From: Pseudomonadota bacterium
GTDB lineage: Bacteria > Pseudomonadota > Alphaproteobacteria > Rhizobiales > Beijerinckiaceae
DNA length: 64,000 nucleotides
Direction of reading: 5' to 3'
Assembly (NCBI GenBank): GCA_023386155.1
Contig: JAEWKH010000025.1
Span: 40,994-104,993 of the forward strand
Shown here piece by piece: positions 34,137 through 43,143 of the stretch (positions are counted from its first letter, which is position 1; every line of letters starts with the position of its first letter). Below the pieces are notes generated by a model. It worked only from the letters and a program-made list of their open reading frames with translations. It made no database searches and had not been told where the DNA came from. The position numbers and the translations under genes are program-made.

Positions 34137-35213
34137 ATGACAAAGTTCTTCCGTTCCTCCGCCAACATCATCGCCGCGATCATTGGCATCGCGGGCATCG
34201 CCCTCGTGCTCTATGCGTGGCGACTCCCGCCCTTCACCAGCTCGGTGCAGACCACCGACAATGCCTATGTGCGCGGGCAGATCACCGTCGTCGCTCCGCA
34301 GCTCGCCGGCTATGTGGCCGAGGTGGCGGTGCAGGATTTCCAGCACGTGAAGGCCGGACAGCTTCTCGTGAAGATCGACGACCGCATCTTCGCTCAGAAG
34401 CTCGAGCAGGCGAAGGCCACGCTGGCGAGCCAGCAGGCGGCCCTGTCCAATTCCGAGCAGAAGGAGCGCTCGGACCGGGCTCGGATCGAATCGAGCCAGG
34501 CCCAGGTCGACAGCGCCAAGGCGGTCCTGAGCGCGGCGGAAGCCAGCTGGAACCGGATCTCGCCGCTCCTGGAGCGGGGCATCGCCACGCAAAGCCAGGC
34601 CGACCAGGCCCGTGCTTCCTTCGATCAGGCGACCGCCTCGCTGCATCAGGCGGAAGCCGCGCTGACCGTCTCCCGCCAGGATCTCGCCTCGACGCTGGTC
34701 AATCGCCAGTCTCTCGAAGCGGCCGTGCAGGGCGCGCAGGCCGCTGTGCGGCTCGCTGAGATCGACCTGCAGAACACGCGCATCGTGGCGCCCGAGGACG
34801 GACGCCTCGGCGAGGTCGGCGCGCGCGTCGGCCAGTATGTGTCCGCCGGCACGCAGCTGCTGGCCCTCGTGCCGGAGCGGATCTGGGTCATCGCCAACTT
34901 CAAGGAGACGCAGCTGTCGGGCATGAAGGTCGGCCAGCCCGTCACCTTCACGGTCGATGCCCTCGAGCACACTCAGCTGAGCGGCCATATCGAGCGCTTC
35001 TCCCCGGCCGCCGGTTCCGAGTTCAGCGTGATCAGAACCGACAACGCGACCGGCAACTTCACCAAGGTCGCGCAGCGGGTCCCCGTGCGCATCGCCATCG
35101 ACCCTCAGCAAGAGCTCACGGACCGTCTTGTGCCCGGCATGTCGGTGGTGGTGAGCGTGGATACGGACGCAGGGGATGTGACGGCCACCGGCGCGCTCAA
35201 TCCGGAACAATAA
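34137..35213 (+). CDS. HlyD/EmrA-family membrane-fusion protein
   Basis: This 358-residue protein has one N-terminal helix (FFRSSANIIAAIIGIAGIALVLYAW), then QTTDNAYVRGQITVVAPQLAGYV, the biotinyl-lipoyl half-motif of EmrA. A long alpha-helical hairpin (about residues 80-210) and a C-terminal beta barrel with RIWVIANFKETQLSGMKVGQP follow. It starts 7 bases after the pump gene. It would bridge the inner-membrane pump to an outer-membrane channel. Confidence 0.9.
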   Translation: MTKFFRSSANIIAAIIGIAGIALVLYAWRLPPFTSSVQTTDNAYVRGQITVVAPQLAGYVAEVAVQDFQHVKAGQLLVKIDDRIFAQKLEQAKATLASQQAALSNSEQKERSDRARIESSQAQVDSAKAVLSAAEASWNRISPLLERGIATQSQADQARASFDQATASLHQAEAALTVSRQDLASTLVNRQSLEAAVQGAQAAVRLAEIDLQNTRIVAPEDGRLGEVGARVGQYVSAGTQLLALVPERIWVIANFKETQLSGMKVGQPVTFTVDALEHTQLSGHIERFSPAAGSEFSVIRTDNATGNFTKVAQRVPVRIAIDPQQELTDRLVPGMSVVVSVDTDAGDVTATGALNPEQ

Positions 35214-35387
35214 CCCTCACATGTCATCATCTCCTCGGACTTGATCGAGGATCAGTGCCGGTGATCGCGATGCAATCGAGCGACGCGCTTTTCCGTGTCG
35301 GGATGGCCGGGACGAGCGTTCAGCCCGGCCATGATGTAGAGGGGTCAACGATCATCTTGAAAAGCAGGCGCGACAGTACCGCCGCTC

Positions 35388-35408
35388 ACCTCTCCCTGAG
35401 GGAGAGGT
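35388..35408. repeat. Hairpin between convergent efflux operons
   Basis: ACCTCTCCC-TGA-GGGAGAGGT is a perfect 9-bp stem with a 3-base loop. It resembles the arms of the longer element at 12678-12799. It lies in the 248-bp gap between the two convergent EmrA/EmrB operons and could act as a bidirectional end, although it has no T-run. Confidence 0.65.
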
Positions 35409-35461
35409 AAACCCGCGTCACGCTGGTCGACATCAGCGCCCTGTGAAGCGCCTGCGATGCT

Positions 35462-37015
35462 TCAATGCCCGCCGCCGCTCGCCGGAGCCGCGCGCGGCTT
35501 CTTGATGAAGGGCAGAGCGAAGATCAGTCCGAGGAACAGCACGGTGAGCAGGAGGAACACGTCGGCGAAGGACATGACCATGGCCTCCCGGCGGACCATG
35601 TCGGACAGGGTCTTGATGGCCGCCGTGCCGGCATCGGTCCCGAGGGACTGGAAGTTCATGGTCATGGAATTCAGCGTCTCGACCGCCGTCGAATGGCTCC
35701 AGTTGACGCTCTCGCGCAGCCGCTGGAGATGCAGGTCCAGGCGGTTGTTGAGGATCGTGTTGATCAGCGCCAGGCCCACGGCTCCGCCCAGGTTGCGGGT
35801 GAGGTTGTAAAGCCCCGAGGCGTTCTTGATGCGCTCCGGCGGCAGGGTGCCGAGCGCGATGTTGTTGATCGGCACCATGCAGATCATGAGACCGACGCCG
35901 CGGAAGATCTGGGGCACGAACAGCTCCCAGAAATCCCAGTCCTTGGTGAGCCCGCTCATCATCCACGTGCCGAAGGCGAAGGAGGCGAAGCCGATGCCCA
36001 TCATGACGCGCGGATCCATCTTGCGAGACAGGAATCCCGCCACCGGAGCCATGAGGAACATGGTCGCGCCCGACACGAACATGGTCTCGCCGATCTGCAG
36101 GGACGAATAGCCCCGCACGCGGGCGAGATAGATCGGGTAGAGATAGGTCAGGCCGTAGAGCCCGATGCCCATGACGAAGCTGAAGGACGAGCCCGCCAGG
36201 AAGTTGCGGTCGGCGAAGGCCCGCAGGTCCACGATGGGCTGCTTGGCGTTGAAGGCCCGGTAGAAGAAGCCCACCGCGCCGACGACGCAGACGACGGTGA
36301 GGATGAGCACCGCCTCGTCCTGGAACCAGTCGTTGTTGGGCCCTTCCTCCAGCACGTATTCGAGGCTGCCGAGGAACGCCGCCATGAAGCCGAGGCCTGC
36401 CCAGTCGAAGCTCTTGAAGAGATCGAGGTTCGGCTCGTCGAAATCCACCAGCAGATAGGTCGAGACGGTCACGAAGATGCCGGGCACGATGTTCACGAGG
36501 AACAGCCAGTGCCAGGAGAAGATGTCCGTCAGGTAGCCGCCCAGCGTCGGGCCGATGGTGGGCGCGAGCGTCGCCACGAGTCCGATGAGCGGCGAGATCA
36601 CCGGCCGCTTTTCCGGAGGGAAGACGGTGAAGGCCGACGCGAACACCGTCGGGATCATGCCGCCGCCGATGAAGCCCTGCAGCGCGCGATAGACGATCAT
36701 CTGGTCGATGTTGGTGGCCGTCGCGCACAGGAAGCTCATGAAGGTGAAGCCGCCCGCCGAGATGACGAACATCCAGCGCGTGGAGAGCACGCGCGAGAGC
36801 GTGCCCGAGAGCGGGATCATGATCACTTCCGCGATCAGGTAGCTCGTCTGCACCCAGGAGATTTCATCCGACGAGGCGGAGAGGCCCGCCTGGATTTCGG
36901 CGAGCGACGCCGAGACGATCTGGATGTCCAGGATCGCCATGAACATGCCGAAGACCATGCAGAAGAACGCGAAGGTCCGGCGTCGGTCGGGCGACGCCGG
37001 CTTCGCGGCCGGCAT
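35462..37015 (-). CDS. emrB: DHA2-family drug efflux permease (EmrB)
   Basis: This 517-residue inner-membrane transporter has 14 predicted helices. MAILDIQIVSASLAEIQAGL near residue 25 and SWVQTSYLIAEVIMIPLSGTL near residue 52 are hallmark EmrB motifs (D and SWV...). The C-terminal end IFALPFIKKPRAAPAS faces the cytoplasm. It follows the EmrA gene by 45 bp on the minus strand. It would pump drugs or other hydrophobic toxins by proton exchange. Confidence 0.93.
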   Translation of the reverse strand: MPAAKPASPDRRRTFAFFCMVFGMFMAILDIQIVSASLAEIQAGLSASSDEISWVQTSYLIAEVIMIPLSGTLSRVLSTRWMFVISAGGFTFMSFLCATATNIDQMIVYRALQGFIGGGMIPTVFASAFTVFPPEKRPVISPLIGLVATLAPTIGPTLGGYLTDIFSWHWLFLVNIVPGIFVTVSTYLLVDFDEPNLDLFKSFDWAGLGFMAAFLGSLEYVLEEGPNNDWFQDEAVLILTVVCVVGAVGFFYRAFNAKQPIVDLRAFADRNFLAGSSFSFVMGIGLYGLTYLYPIYLARVRGYSSLQIGETMFVSGATMFLMAPVAGFLSRKMDPRVMMGIGFASFAFGTWMMSGLTKDWDFWELFVPQIFRGVGLMICMVPINNIALGTLPPERIKNASGLYNLTRNLGGAVGLALINTILNNRLDLHLQRLRESVNWSHSTAVETLNSMTMNFQSLGTDAGTAAIKTLSDMVRREAMVMSFADVFLLLTVLFLGLIFALPFIKKPRAAPASGGGH

Positions 37016-37060
37016 GCCTTAAGGCCTGGTTTGGACGGCTGCGGATGCGGCCATTGTACC

Positions 37061-38260
37061 TTACTTCTTGATGCTGGCCGTCTTCGCGGGCTCGGCCGAG
37101 GTGCGCGTGTCGACGTCGACGACCACCGACAGGCCGGGGCGCAGCAGACCCTGCTGGGCCACTGCGGGGCTCACGGTGACGCGCACGGGCACGCGCTGGA
37201 CGATCTTGGTGAAGTTGCCGGTGGCGTTCTCCGGCGGCAGCAGGCTGAACACCGCGCCGGAGGCGGGCGAAACGCTCTCGACCGTGCCGACGATGTCGGA
37301 ATCGGGGAAGGCATCGACCTTCACATGCACCGTCTGGCCGGGCTTCAGGGCGGCGAGCTGCGTCTCCTTGAAGTTGGCATCCACATGGACGCTGGTCAGC
37401 GGGACCAGAGCCGCCAGGCGGGCGCCGGGCTGCACGTAGGTGCCGACCTCCATGGCCTTGTTGCCGATGACGCCATCGGCCGGCGCGCGGATTTCCGTGA
37501 AGGAGAGATCGCGCTCCGCCTTCTCGACGGATGTCCGGTACTCGGCGGCCAGGCGCTCGCCCTCGTTCCGCTGAGCCGCGAGAACCTCCACATTCGCCTG
37601 AGCGGCGGCAAGGGCCGCCTGGGCGCTCTTGACCTCGGCATTGGCCTTGTCGCGGGCGGCCTTGGCGTTCTCGAGCGCGGCGCGGCTGGTGTAGTCGGAC
37701 CGGGCGAGCTGCTGCTGGCGGGCAAAGTCGTTCTCGGCGCGCTCGGCCTCGGCCTGCGCGCTGACCACCTGCGCCTCGGCCTGGGCCACGGACGCGCGGC
37801 CGGCCTCGACCTGGCGGCCGATGCGGGCGATGGCGCTCTCCTGGGTCGCAAGCTTGCCCTTGGCCGACTGGAGGGCGAGGCTGTAATCGCCGTCGTCGAT
37901 CTTGGCGATCAGGTCGCCCGCCTTGACGCTCTGGTTGTTCGTGACCGCGACGGAGGCCACGTAGCCGGAGACCTTGGCCGAAAGGATCGTGATGTCCGCC
38001 TGGACATAGGCGTCGTCGGTCGAGACCATGAAGCGCCCGTCGGTCCACCAGTGGTAGCCCTCATAGCCGCCGAACCCCAGGGCCGCGGCCAGGACAGCGA
38101 GGATGACCGGCTTCTTGCCCGGGCCCTTCTTTGCGGCCTTGTGCGGAGCCGCGACGGGAGCCGCTGCGTCCGGTTGGGGAGCAGCCTGATCGGTCTGTCC
38201 TTCCCTCGCCGTCTCCGGGCGCTCCTTCGTGCCCTGCTCGAACTCGTCTCGGTAAGCCAT
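37061..38260 (-). CDS. emrA: EmrA-family membrane-fusion protein
   Basis: This 399-residue protein starts MAYRDEFEQGTKER, with an acidic/proline cytoplasmic tail of about 50 residues and one helix (PVILAVLAAALGFGGYEGY). It then has MVSTDDAYVQADITILSAKVSGYV, the EmrA lipoyl-like segment, a long alanine-rich coiled coil, and VHVDANFKETQLAALKPGQTV. GAGGT lies upstream of the chosen ATG at 38260. It is divergent from the TetR gene and shares the operator region. Confidence 0.92.
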   Translation of the reverse strand: MAYRDEFEQGTKERPETAREGQTDQAAPQPDAAAPVAAPHKAAKKGPGKKPVILAVLAAALGFGGYEGYHWWTDGRFMVSTDDAYVQADITILSAKVSGYVASVAVTNNQSVKAGDLIAKIDDGDYSLALQSAKGKLATQESAIARIGRQVEAGRASVAQAEAQVVSAQAEAERAENDFARQQQLARSDYTSRAALENAKAARDKANAEVKSAQAALAAAQANVEVLAAQRNEGERLAAEYRTSVEKAERDLSFTEIRAPADGVIGNKAMEVGTYVQPGARLAALVPLTSVHVDANFKETQLAALKPGQTVHVKVDAFPDSDIVGTVESVSPASGAVFSLLPPENATGNFTKIVQRVPVRVTVSPAVAQQGLLRPGLSVVVDVDTRTSAEPAKTASIKK

Positions 38261-38357
38261 CTCGAACCTCTGCAAAGTCAAGACAAAGCCCTTGAGCCGG
38301 ATCGGTTCGGGACTATCGTTGAGCCTTGATCTCTGGTGAATGCCTGCCATATATGAT

Positions 38358-38378
38358 TTGACCGAACCGTTCGGTCAA
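38358..38378. promoter_or_regulatory. TetR-type operator, perfect 21-bp palindrome
   Basis: TTGACCGAAC-C-GTTCGGTCAA has two perfect 10-bp arms about a central base. It lies in the 144-bp gap between divergent emrA (start 38260) and tetR (start 38405). The TTGACC could be a -35 element itself, so binding would block transcription. ACCGAAC..GTTCGGT motifs are widely found upstream of TetR-controlled efflux genes. Confidence 0.82.
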
Positions 38379-38404
38379 TAGCCGCAAGGGAAATAATAGA
38401 CACC

Positions 38405-39067
38405 ATGAGCGCCGCGCAGGACAGCATCCGGGACCAGGGCCATGCTCCCGCTGCTGACGAGAGCCCCGAGACCGCCAAACGACGCCAGATCCTGGAGGGC
38501 GCTCGAAAGGTCTTTCTGGCTCATGGCTTCGACGGCGCCAGCATGGGCGAGATCGCCAAGGTCGCCGGCGTCTCCAAGGGGACGCTCTACGTCTATTTCG
38601 ACAGCAAGGAACGCCTCTTCGCCGCCCTGACCACGGAAGAGAAGCAGGGGCTGGCCGAGGTCCTGTTCAAGCTCGACGCGAACGATCCCGATGTGCGCGG
38701 CGTCCTGAGGACCCTCGGACTCAGCTACCTGCGCCGCATGGGAAAGCCCGAGCACATCTCCTCGATCCGTATGGTCATGGGCGCGGCGGAGAAGTTTCCC
38801 CACCTGGGTCAGGCCTTCTACGAGGCCGGCCCCTGCCAGGGCCTCGCCCGCCTCAGCGCCTATTTCGACCGCCAGGTCGAAGCGGGGCGGCTTTCCATCG
38901 AGGATACCGGCGTCGCGGCCCAGCATTTCCTCGATCTCTGCGTGTCCGGCATGCTGCGCCGCCTGCTCTTCTCCGTGGGAGAGCCGCCGACCGAGCCCGA
39001 GATCCAGAGAAACGTCGAGAACGCCCTCCGGGTCTTCTTCGCGGCTTACGGCCCGAAGGATAGGTAG
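38405..39067 (+). CDS. TetR/AcrR-family transcriptional regulator
   Basis: This 220-residue regulator has the TetR N-terminal HTH at about residues 28-72 (QILEGARKVFLAHGFDGASM, then GVSKGTLYVYFDSKERLF). The C-terminal ligand domain is of the AcrR C-terminal type found beside EmrAB pumps. It probably represses itself and emrAB through the palindrome at 38358. Its TAG stop shares a base with the first base of a unit A repeat, so that the repeat edge closes the reading frame. Confidence 0.92.
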   Translation: MSAAQDSIRDQGHAPAADESPETAKRRQILEGARKVFLAHGFDGASMGEIAKVAGVSKGTLYVYFDSKERLFAALTTEEKQGLAEVLFKLDANDPDVRGVLRTLGLSYLRRMGKPEHISSIRMVMGAAEKFPHLGQAFYEAGPCQGLARLSAYFDRQVEAGRLSIEDTGVAAQHFLDLCVSGMLRRLLFSVGEPPTEPEIQRNVENALRVFFAAYGPKDR

Positions 39068-39199
39068 CGCATCGTGCGGACCCAGAGGGCCGCGTCAGCG
39101 AAAAGTGGCCCCGGTTTTCCGCGCCCAACGATGCGCTCATTATAGAGTGGAGCATCGGATGGATCCCAAAAGTGCAAATCCACTTTTGGGTCCGATGCT
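39067..39199. repeat. Unit A (70 bp, inverted copy) followed by unit B
   Basis: 39067-39136 is a 70-bp unit A in reverse orientation to 25181-25250, with one difference by eye. 39151-39199 is a complete unit B: AGCATCGGATGGATCCC, then AAAAGTGCAAATCCACTTTT as hairpin core, and CCGATGCT. The block lies between the convergent TetR and Crp/Fnr genes, both of which use a stop codon at its edges. Confidence 0.9.
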
Positions 39200-39886
39200 C
39201 TAGTGATCCGTCTGCAGGGCCTCGGCTACGCGGGCTTTGAGCACGTCCGGCTGCCGCAGGATCAGGGCGCCGCGCGTGCGCTCGATCAGCCCCTCCTGGG
39301 TCAGCATGGTGAATTCCCGCGTGATCTGCTCGCGCCGGCAGCCGATGCGGGCCGCCACGATGTGGTGGAAGGGCGGCGGCGTGATCACCCGCTCGCCCGA
39401 CCGGTCCTGCCGGGGCGTCGACAGGCGCAGGAGCTCCGAATAGAGCCGGTGCCGGAGGTCGAGCACCGTCTGCTCCATGAAGCGGGCGTTCAGCTCGCGG
39501 ATGCGGGCGGCCATGAGGCAGAACAGCCGCTCGGCGACCGGCTGGTGCGAGAAGAGGAGCTCCTTGAAGACGAGGGCCGGCATCACGCAGGCCTCGCCGC
39601 GGGTGAGCGCCGTCACGTTGGCCGAGCGCGGTACCCCGTCGAGGGCGGCCAGTTCCCCGAACAGGTCGCCGGGCCTCATCTCGTGGAGGATGACCTCCTT
39701 GCCGGAGGCCGTGCGCATGAGGACCCGGACCTCGCCCGTGAGGAGGAAATAGACGTCCGTGGACGGCTCGTCGAAGTCGACCAGGACTTCTTCGGGATCG
39801 AAACGGCGCCAGTTGGCCCGCGCCTCGAAACGCTCAAGGTCGATGTCCAGTCCCTTGAACAGCTTAATCCCGGCGAGCCTCGCCAT
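39200..39886 (-). CDS. Crp/Fnr-family transcriptional regulator
   Basis: This 228-residue regulator has a cNMP-type beta-roll at residues about 10-130 with GDLFGELAALDGVPRSANV, the canonical phosphate-binding cassette with glutamate and arginine. A C-terminal Crp-type HTH follows (IVAARIGCRREQITREFTMLTQEGLI). The N-terminus has no FNR cysteine cluster, so it is more likely cAMP- or ligand-responsive than an oxygen sensor. The TAG stop touches the outer end of a unit B repeat. Regulon unknown. Confidence 0.9.
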   Translation of the reverse strand: MARLAGIKLFKGLDIDLERFEARANWRRFDPEEVLVDFDEPSTDVYFLLTGEVRVLMRTASGKEVILHEMRPGDLFGELAALDGVPRSANVTALTRGEACVMPALVFKELLFSHQPVAERLFCLMAARIRELNARFMEQTVLDLRHRLYSELLRLSTPRQDRSGERVITPPPFHHIVAARIGCRREQITREFTMLTQEGLIERTRGALILRQPDVLKARVAEALQTDH

Positions 39887-40071
39887 CGGTCTCCTCCCCC
39901 TACATCCTATTCTTGGCTATAGCACAATTTTCACGCGGCCAGTATCGCCGCGTCGCCTAACCCTTTCCCAGGCCTCGACGATCCTGTCACCGGCTATTCA
40001 GGCTAAGGAGCTGCGGCCCCGGAAACCGCCCGGGACCTTGCCAGCGGCGCCGTCCCACGCCAAAAGGCGGC

Positions 40072-41949
40072 ATGCTTCACGTCAACGACCTGACCTACCG
40101 CATCGGCGACCGGCTGATCCTCGACCACGCCTCCTTCAACCTGCCCACCGGCGCGAAGGTGGGGCTCGTCGGGCGCAACGGCGCGGGCAAGACCACCCTG
40201 TTCAAGATCATCCAGGGGGAGCTCGCCACCGAGAGCGGCAGCGTGACCCTGCCCCGCGGGATGCACATCGGCGCCGTGGCCCAGGAGGCGCCGGGCGGCC
40301 CCGAATCCCTGATCGACGTGGTGCTCGCCGCCGACCGGGAGCGCAGCGCCCTCCTGGCCGAGGCCGAGACGGCCGACGGCATCCGCCGGGCCGAGATCGA
40401 GACGCGGCTCACCGATATCGGGGCCCATTCCGCCCCGGCGCGGGCCGCCGCGATCCTGCACGGCCTCGGCTTCGACGCCGAGGCGCAGAGCCGGCCCTGC
40501 TCGGATTTCTCGGGCGGCTGGCGCATGCGCGTGGCGCTCGCCGCCGTGCTCTTCACCGAGCCGGACCTGCTGCTCCTCGACGAGCCGACCAACTATCTCG
40601 ATCTCGAGGGCACCCTCTGGCTCTACGATTACCTCGGGCGCTATCCGCACACGGTGCTGGTCATCAGCCACGACCGCGAGCTCCTCGACGCCTGCGTCAA
40701 TCACATCCTCCATCTCGACCGGGGCAAGCTCGCGATCTATCGCGGCGGCTACACCTCGTTCGCCAAGCAATATGCGGAGAAGCGCGAGCTCACCGCCAAG
40801 ATGGCCGCCAAGCAGGAGGCCGAGCGCAAGCACCTCCAGGCCTTCGTCGACCGCTTCAAGGCCAAGGCCTCGAAGGCCCGCCAGGCGCAGTCGCGCGTCA
40901 AGCGTCTCGCCAAGCTGGAGCCCATCGCGACCATCGTGGAAGACGATGTGCTGCCCTTCAACCTGCCGGGGCCGGAGCGCCCGGCCGCGCCGCCGCTGAT
41001 CACGATCGCGGGCGCCGCCGTGGGCTATGGCGAGCGGATCGTGCTCGACCGCCTCAACCTGACCATCGCGCCGGACGACCGGATCGCGCTTCTCGGCTCG
41101 AACGGCAACGGCAAGTCCACCTTCTGCAAGCTCATCGGCGGCCGGCTCGCGCCCATGAAGGGCGAGATGCGCACGCCCTCCCGCATGGACGTGGCCTATT
41201 TCGCCCAGCACCAGCTCGACGAGCTGAACCCGAAGGCCACCGCCTACGACCATGTCGCCGAGCGGATGCCCGATACGCCCATCGCCAAAATCCGCGCTCG
41301 CACGGCGCAGATCGGCTTTCCGGGCGCGAAGGCCGACACGCCGGTCTCGGCCCTCTCGGGCGGCGAGAAGGCGCGCCTGCTGATGGGCCTGGCGGCCTTC
41401 GCCGGCCCTCACCTGCTCATCCTCGACGAGCCGACCAACCACCTCGACATCGACAGCCGCACGGCCCTGATGGAGGCGATCAACGACTACACGGGCGCGG
41501 TCATCCTGGTGAGCCACGACCGCTTCCTCATCGAGGCCTGCGCCGACCGGCTCTGGATCGTCGGCAACGGCAGCGTGAAGCCCTTCGACGGCGACATGGA
41601 CGATTACCGCCAGCTCGTGCTCTCCGGCGACCTCGATCCGCAGAAGCGTCCCGACAAGCCGCAGGCGCCTGGCGCCTCCAAGGTCGACGAGCGCCGCGCC
41701 GCCGCCGAGCGCCGGGTGGCGCTCGCACCCCTGCGCAAGAAGCTGGAGGCGCTCGAAAACCGGATGGGGAAGCTCACGGACGTGATCGGCAAGGTGGACG
41801 CGGCGCTCGCCGACGGCACCGCCTTCCAGAAGGACCCGGCCAAGGCCACCGAACTGTCCAGGATGCGCGCCGAAGCGGCCGCGACCCTGGCTTCCGTGGA
41901 AGAGGAATGGCTGGTCCTCAGCAGCGAGATCGAGGAAGCGAGCGCGTAG
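40072..41949 (+). CDS. ABC-F family ATPase (YheS/Uup-like)
   Basis: This 625-residue cytoplasmic protein has two ABC domains and no membrane segments. Domain 1 has GRNGAGKTTLFK and LLLLDEPTNYLDLEGT; domain 2 has GSNGNGKSTFCK and LLILDEPTNHLDIDS. Between them is the basic linker (FVDRFKAKASKARQAQSR...), the P-site tRNA interaction motif of ABC-F proteins. The C-terminus is a predicted coiled coil. Likely role is ribosome-associated translation rescue or regulation. It is divergent from the Crp/Fnr gene with 185 bp between. Confidence 0.9.
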   Translation: MLHVNDLTYRIGDRLILDHASFNLPTGAKVGLVGRNGAGKTTLFKIIQGELATESGSVTLPRGMHIGAVAQEAPGGPESLIDVVLAADRERSALLAEAETADGIRRAEIETRLTDIGAHSAPARAAAILHGLGFDAEAQSRPCSDFSGGWRMRVALAAVLFTEPDLLLLDEPTNYLDLEGTLWLYDYLGRYPHTVLVISHDRELLDACVNHILHLDRGKLAIYRGGYTSFAKQYAEKRELTAKMAAKQEAERKHLQAFVDRFKAKASKARQAQSRVKRLAKLEPIATIVEDDVLPFNLPGPERPAAPPLITIAGAAVGYGERIVLDRLNLTIAPDDRIALLGSNGNGKSTFCKLIGGRLAPMKGEMRTPSRMDVAYFAQHQLDELNPKATAYDHVAERMPDTPIAKIRARTAQIGFPGAKADTPVSALSGGEKARLLMGLAAFAGPHLLILDEPTNHLDIDSRTALMEAINDYTGAVILVSHDRFLIEACADRLWIVGNGSVKPFDGDMDDYRQLVLSGDLDPQKRPDKPQAPGASKVDERRAAAERRVALAPLRKKLEALENRMGKLTDVIGKVDAALADGTAFQKDPAKATELSRMRAEAAATLASVEEEWLVLSSEIEEASA

Positions 41950-42179
41950 ACCGGAACCGACCGGGCCTCTCGCCGTACGATCATCCGGGCAGCGGCATTC
42001 ACCGTTCTTTTACGAGAGGAAATATAGTTTCAACCACTGCCGAAGTGGCGCCGCCCAGGCGCCGGACATGGATTACGCCGCTGCGAAATCTCAAACATCC
42101 TCAAGTCGTGAACTCTCCGTTGCGATGGCGTTCATCCTTCGGCTCGTACATTGGCCCATCGATCATGGAGAACAAGAAC

Positions 42180-42575
42180 ATGCTTCGTTCGATCTTGGCG
42201 ACAGCGGTGCTGGCCACCGGCGCACTCATCGGGACGCTTCCGGAGGCCCAGGCTCAGAGCCTGGTGCCCTGTGCGCGGGAACACGGCTTCTGCCGCGTCC
42301 CCTACCCCACTCGCGTCATCTACGGGGTCCCCGGACGGAGTACGGAGGTCTTCGTCCGGGAAGGCGGCATTCCCTGCTCGAACCGGGTCTTCGGCGATCC
42401 TGCGCCGGGCATCGTGAAGCGCTGCGCCTATGTCGCCCGCCGATACGACCGGGGCGACCGTTGGCGTGACGACGGCTACTATCGCGGGCCTCCTCCCCGG
42501 CGCGGCTACGACCGCGATTACAGGGAGTATGAAGACGGTTACGACCGGCCTGTCCGGCGCTACGACGTCTACTGA
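42180..42575 (+). CDS. Small exported protein with Arg/Asp/Tyr-rich C-terminus
   Basis: This 131-residue protein starts MLRSILATAVLATGALIGTLPEAQAQS, a signal peptide with AQA cleavage. The mature region has six cysteines in its first half (VPCAREHGFCR..., PCSNRVFG, KRCAYVAR), suggesting disulfides. The last 45 residues are rich in arginine, aspartate, glycine and tyrosine (RGPPPRRGYDRDYREYEDG). I chose ATG 42180 because GGAG lies 9 bases upstream; ATG 42165 is an alternative. No known family recognised. Confidence 0.75.
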   Translation: MLRSILATAVLATGALIGTLPEAQAQSLVPCAREHGFCRVPYPTRVIYGVPGRSTEVFVREGGIPCSNRVFGDPAPGIVKRCAYVARRYDRGDRWRDDGYYRGPPPRRGYDRDYREYEDGYDRPVRRYDVY

Positions 42576-42750
42576 TCCGAGGCATCCGAAAGGCTTGGCG
42601 TCGCCGGCGGCAACGAGAGCGCCGGCGCAGCATCCAGGCCTTACTCCCTCCTGCCTACTCCCCCAGGGCGCCCGAGTTACCTACTCGGGGCCCACGCAGA
42701 ATCGGAGCAGGAACGTATTCTCGAAAGTGCCTTATGGGGGAGGCTGACCG

Positions 42751-42933
42751 ATGAGAATCCAGATTTCCGCCTGCACCGACAAAGTGTTCTCGGATGGGTT
42801 GCTTCCGATGGCCTATCTGACCGGAGCTTCGGCACTGGCCGTCAACGACAACGGGGAACGCCCCCAGGCGAAGGGGAAAATCCGCCTGCATTGGAAACGC
42901 ATGCCTTACCTCCCGCAACATGCCGTTAGGTAA
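42751..42933 (+). CDS. Possible small protein, 60 aa
   Basis: The frame starts MRIQISACTDKVFSDGLLPM and is preceded by GGGGGAGG 7 bases upstream, a strong ribosome-binding site. It has a hydrophobic central stretch (MAYLTGASALAVNDN) and ends with basic residues. I recognise no family. The good ribosome-binding site is the only support; it could be spurious. Confidence 0.4.
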   Translation: MRIQISACTDKVFSDGLLPMAYLTGASALAVNDNGERPQAKGKIRLHWKRMPYLPQHAVR

Positions 42934-43005
42934 ATATGCGGTGCGGCACAGCACATCTACCTGACGGTACGCGAGGTAGCCTTCCTGCGTTCGATGGAGG
43001 CTACG

Positions 43006-43143
43006 ATGAATCAGGTTCTGTCCTATTGCACGGCAAGGCTCTTCTCGCGGGCCATCGTTCCGCTCGCCCCGTTCAGGGCGAGGGAGGTCGAGCCGGGCAA
43101 CGACAACGATCCGCTGGCTCCCTTCCCGTGCGTGTGGCGATGA
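43006..43143 (+). CDS. Possible very small protein, 45 aa
   Basis: The frame begins MNQVLSYCTARLFSRAIVPL and ends DPLAPFPCVWR. GGAGG lies 6 bases before the ATG, which is ideal spacing. The segment EVEPGNDNDPLAPF resembles the GNDN pattern in the 60-residue frame at 42751 only loosely. No family is recognised, but the ribosome-binding site and amphipathic N-terminal helix make expression plausible. Confidence 0.4.
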   Translation: MNQVLSYCTARLFSRAIVPLAPFRAREVEPGNDNDPLAPFPCVWR

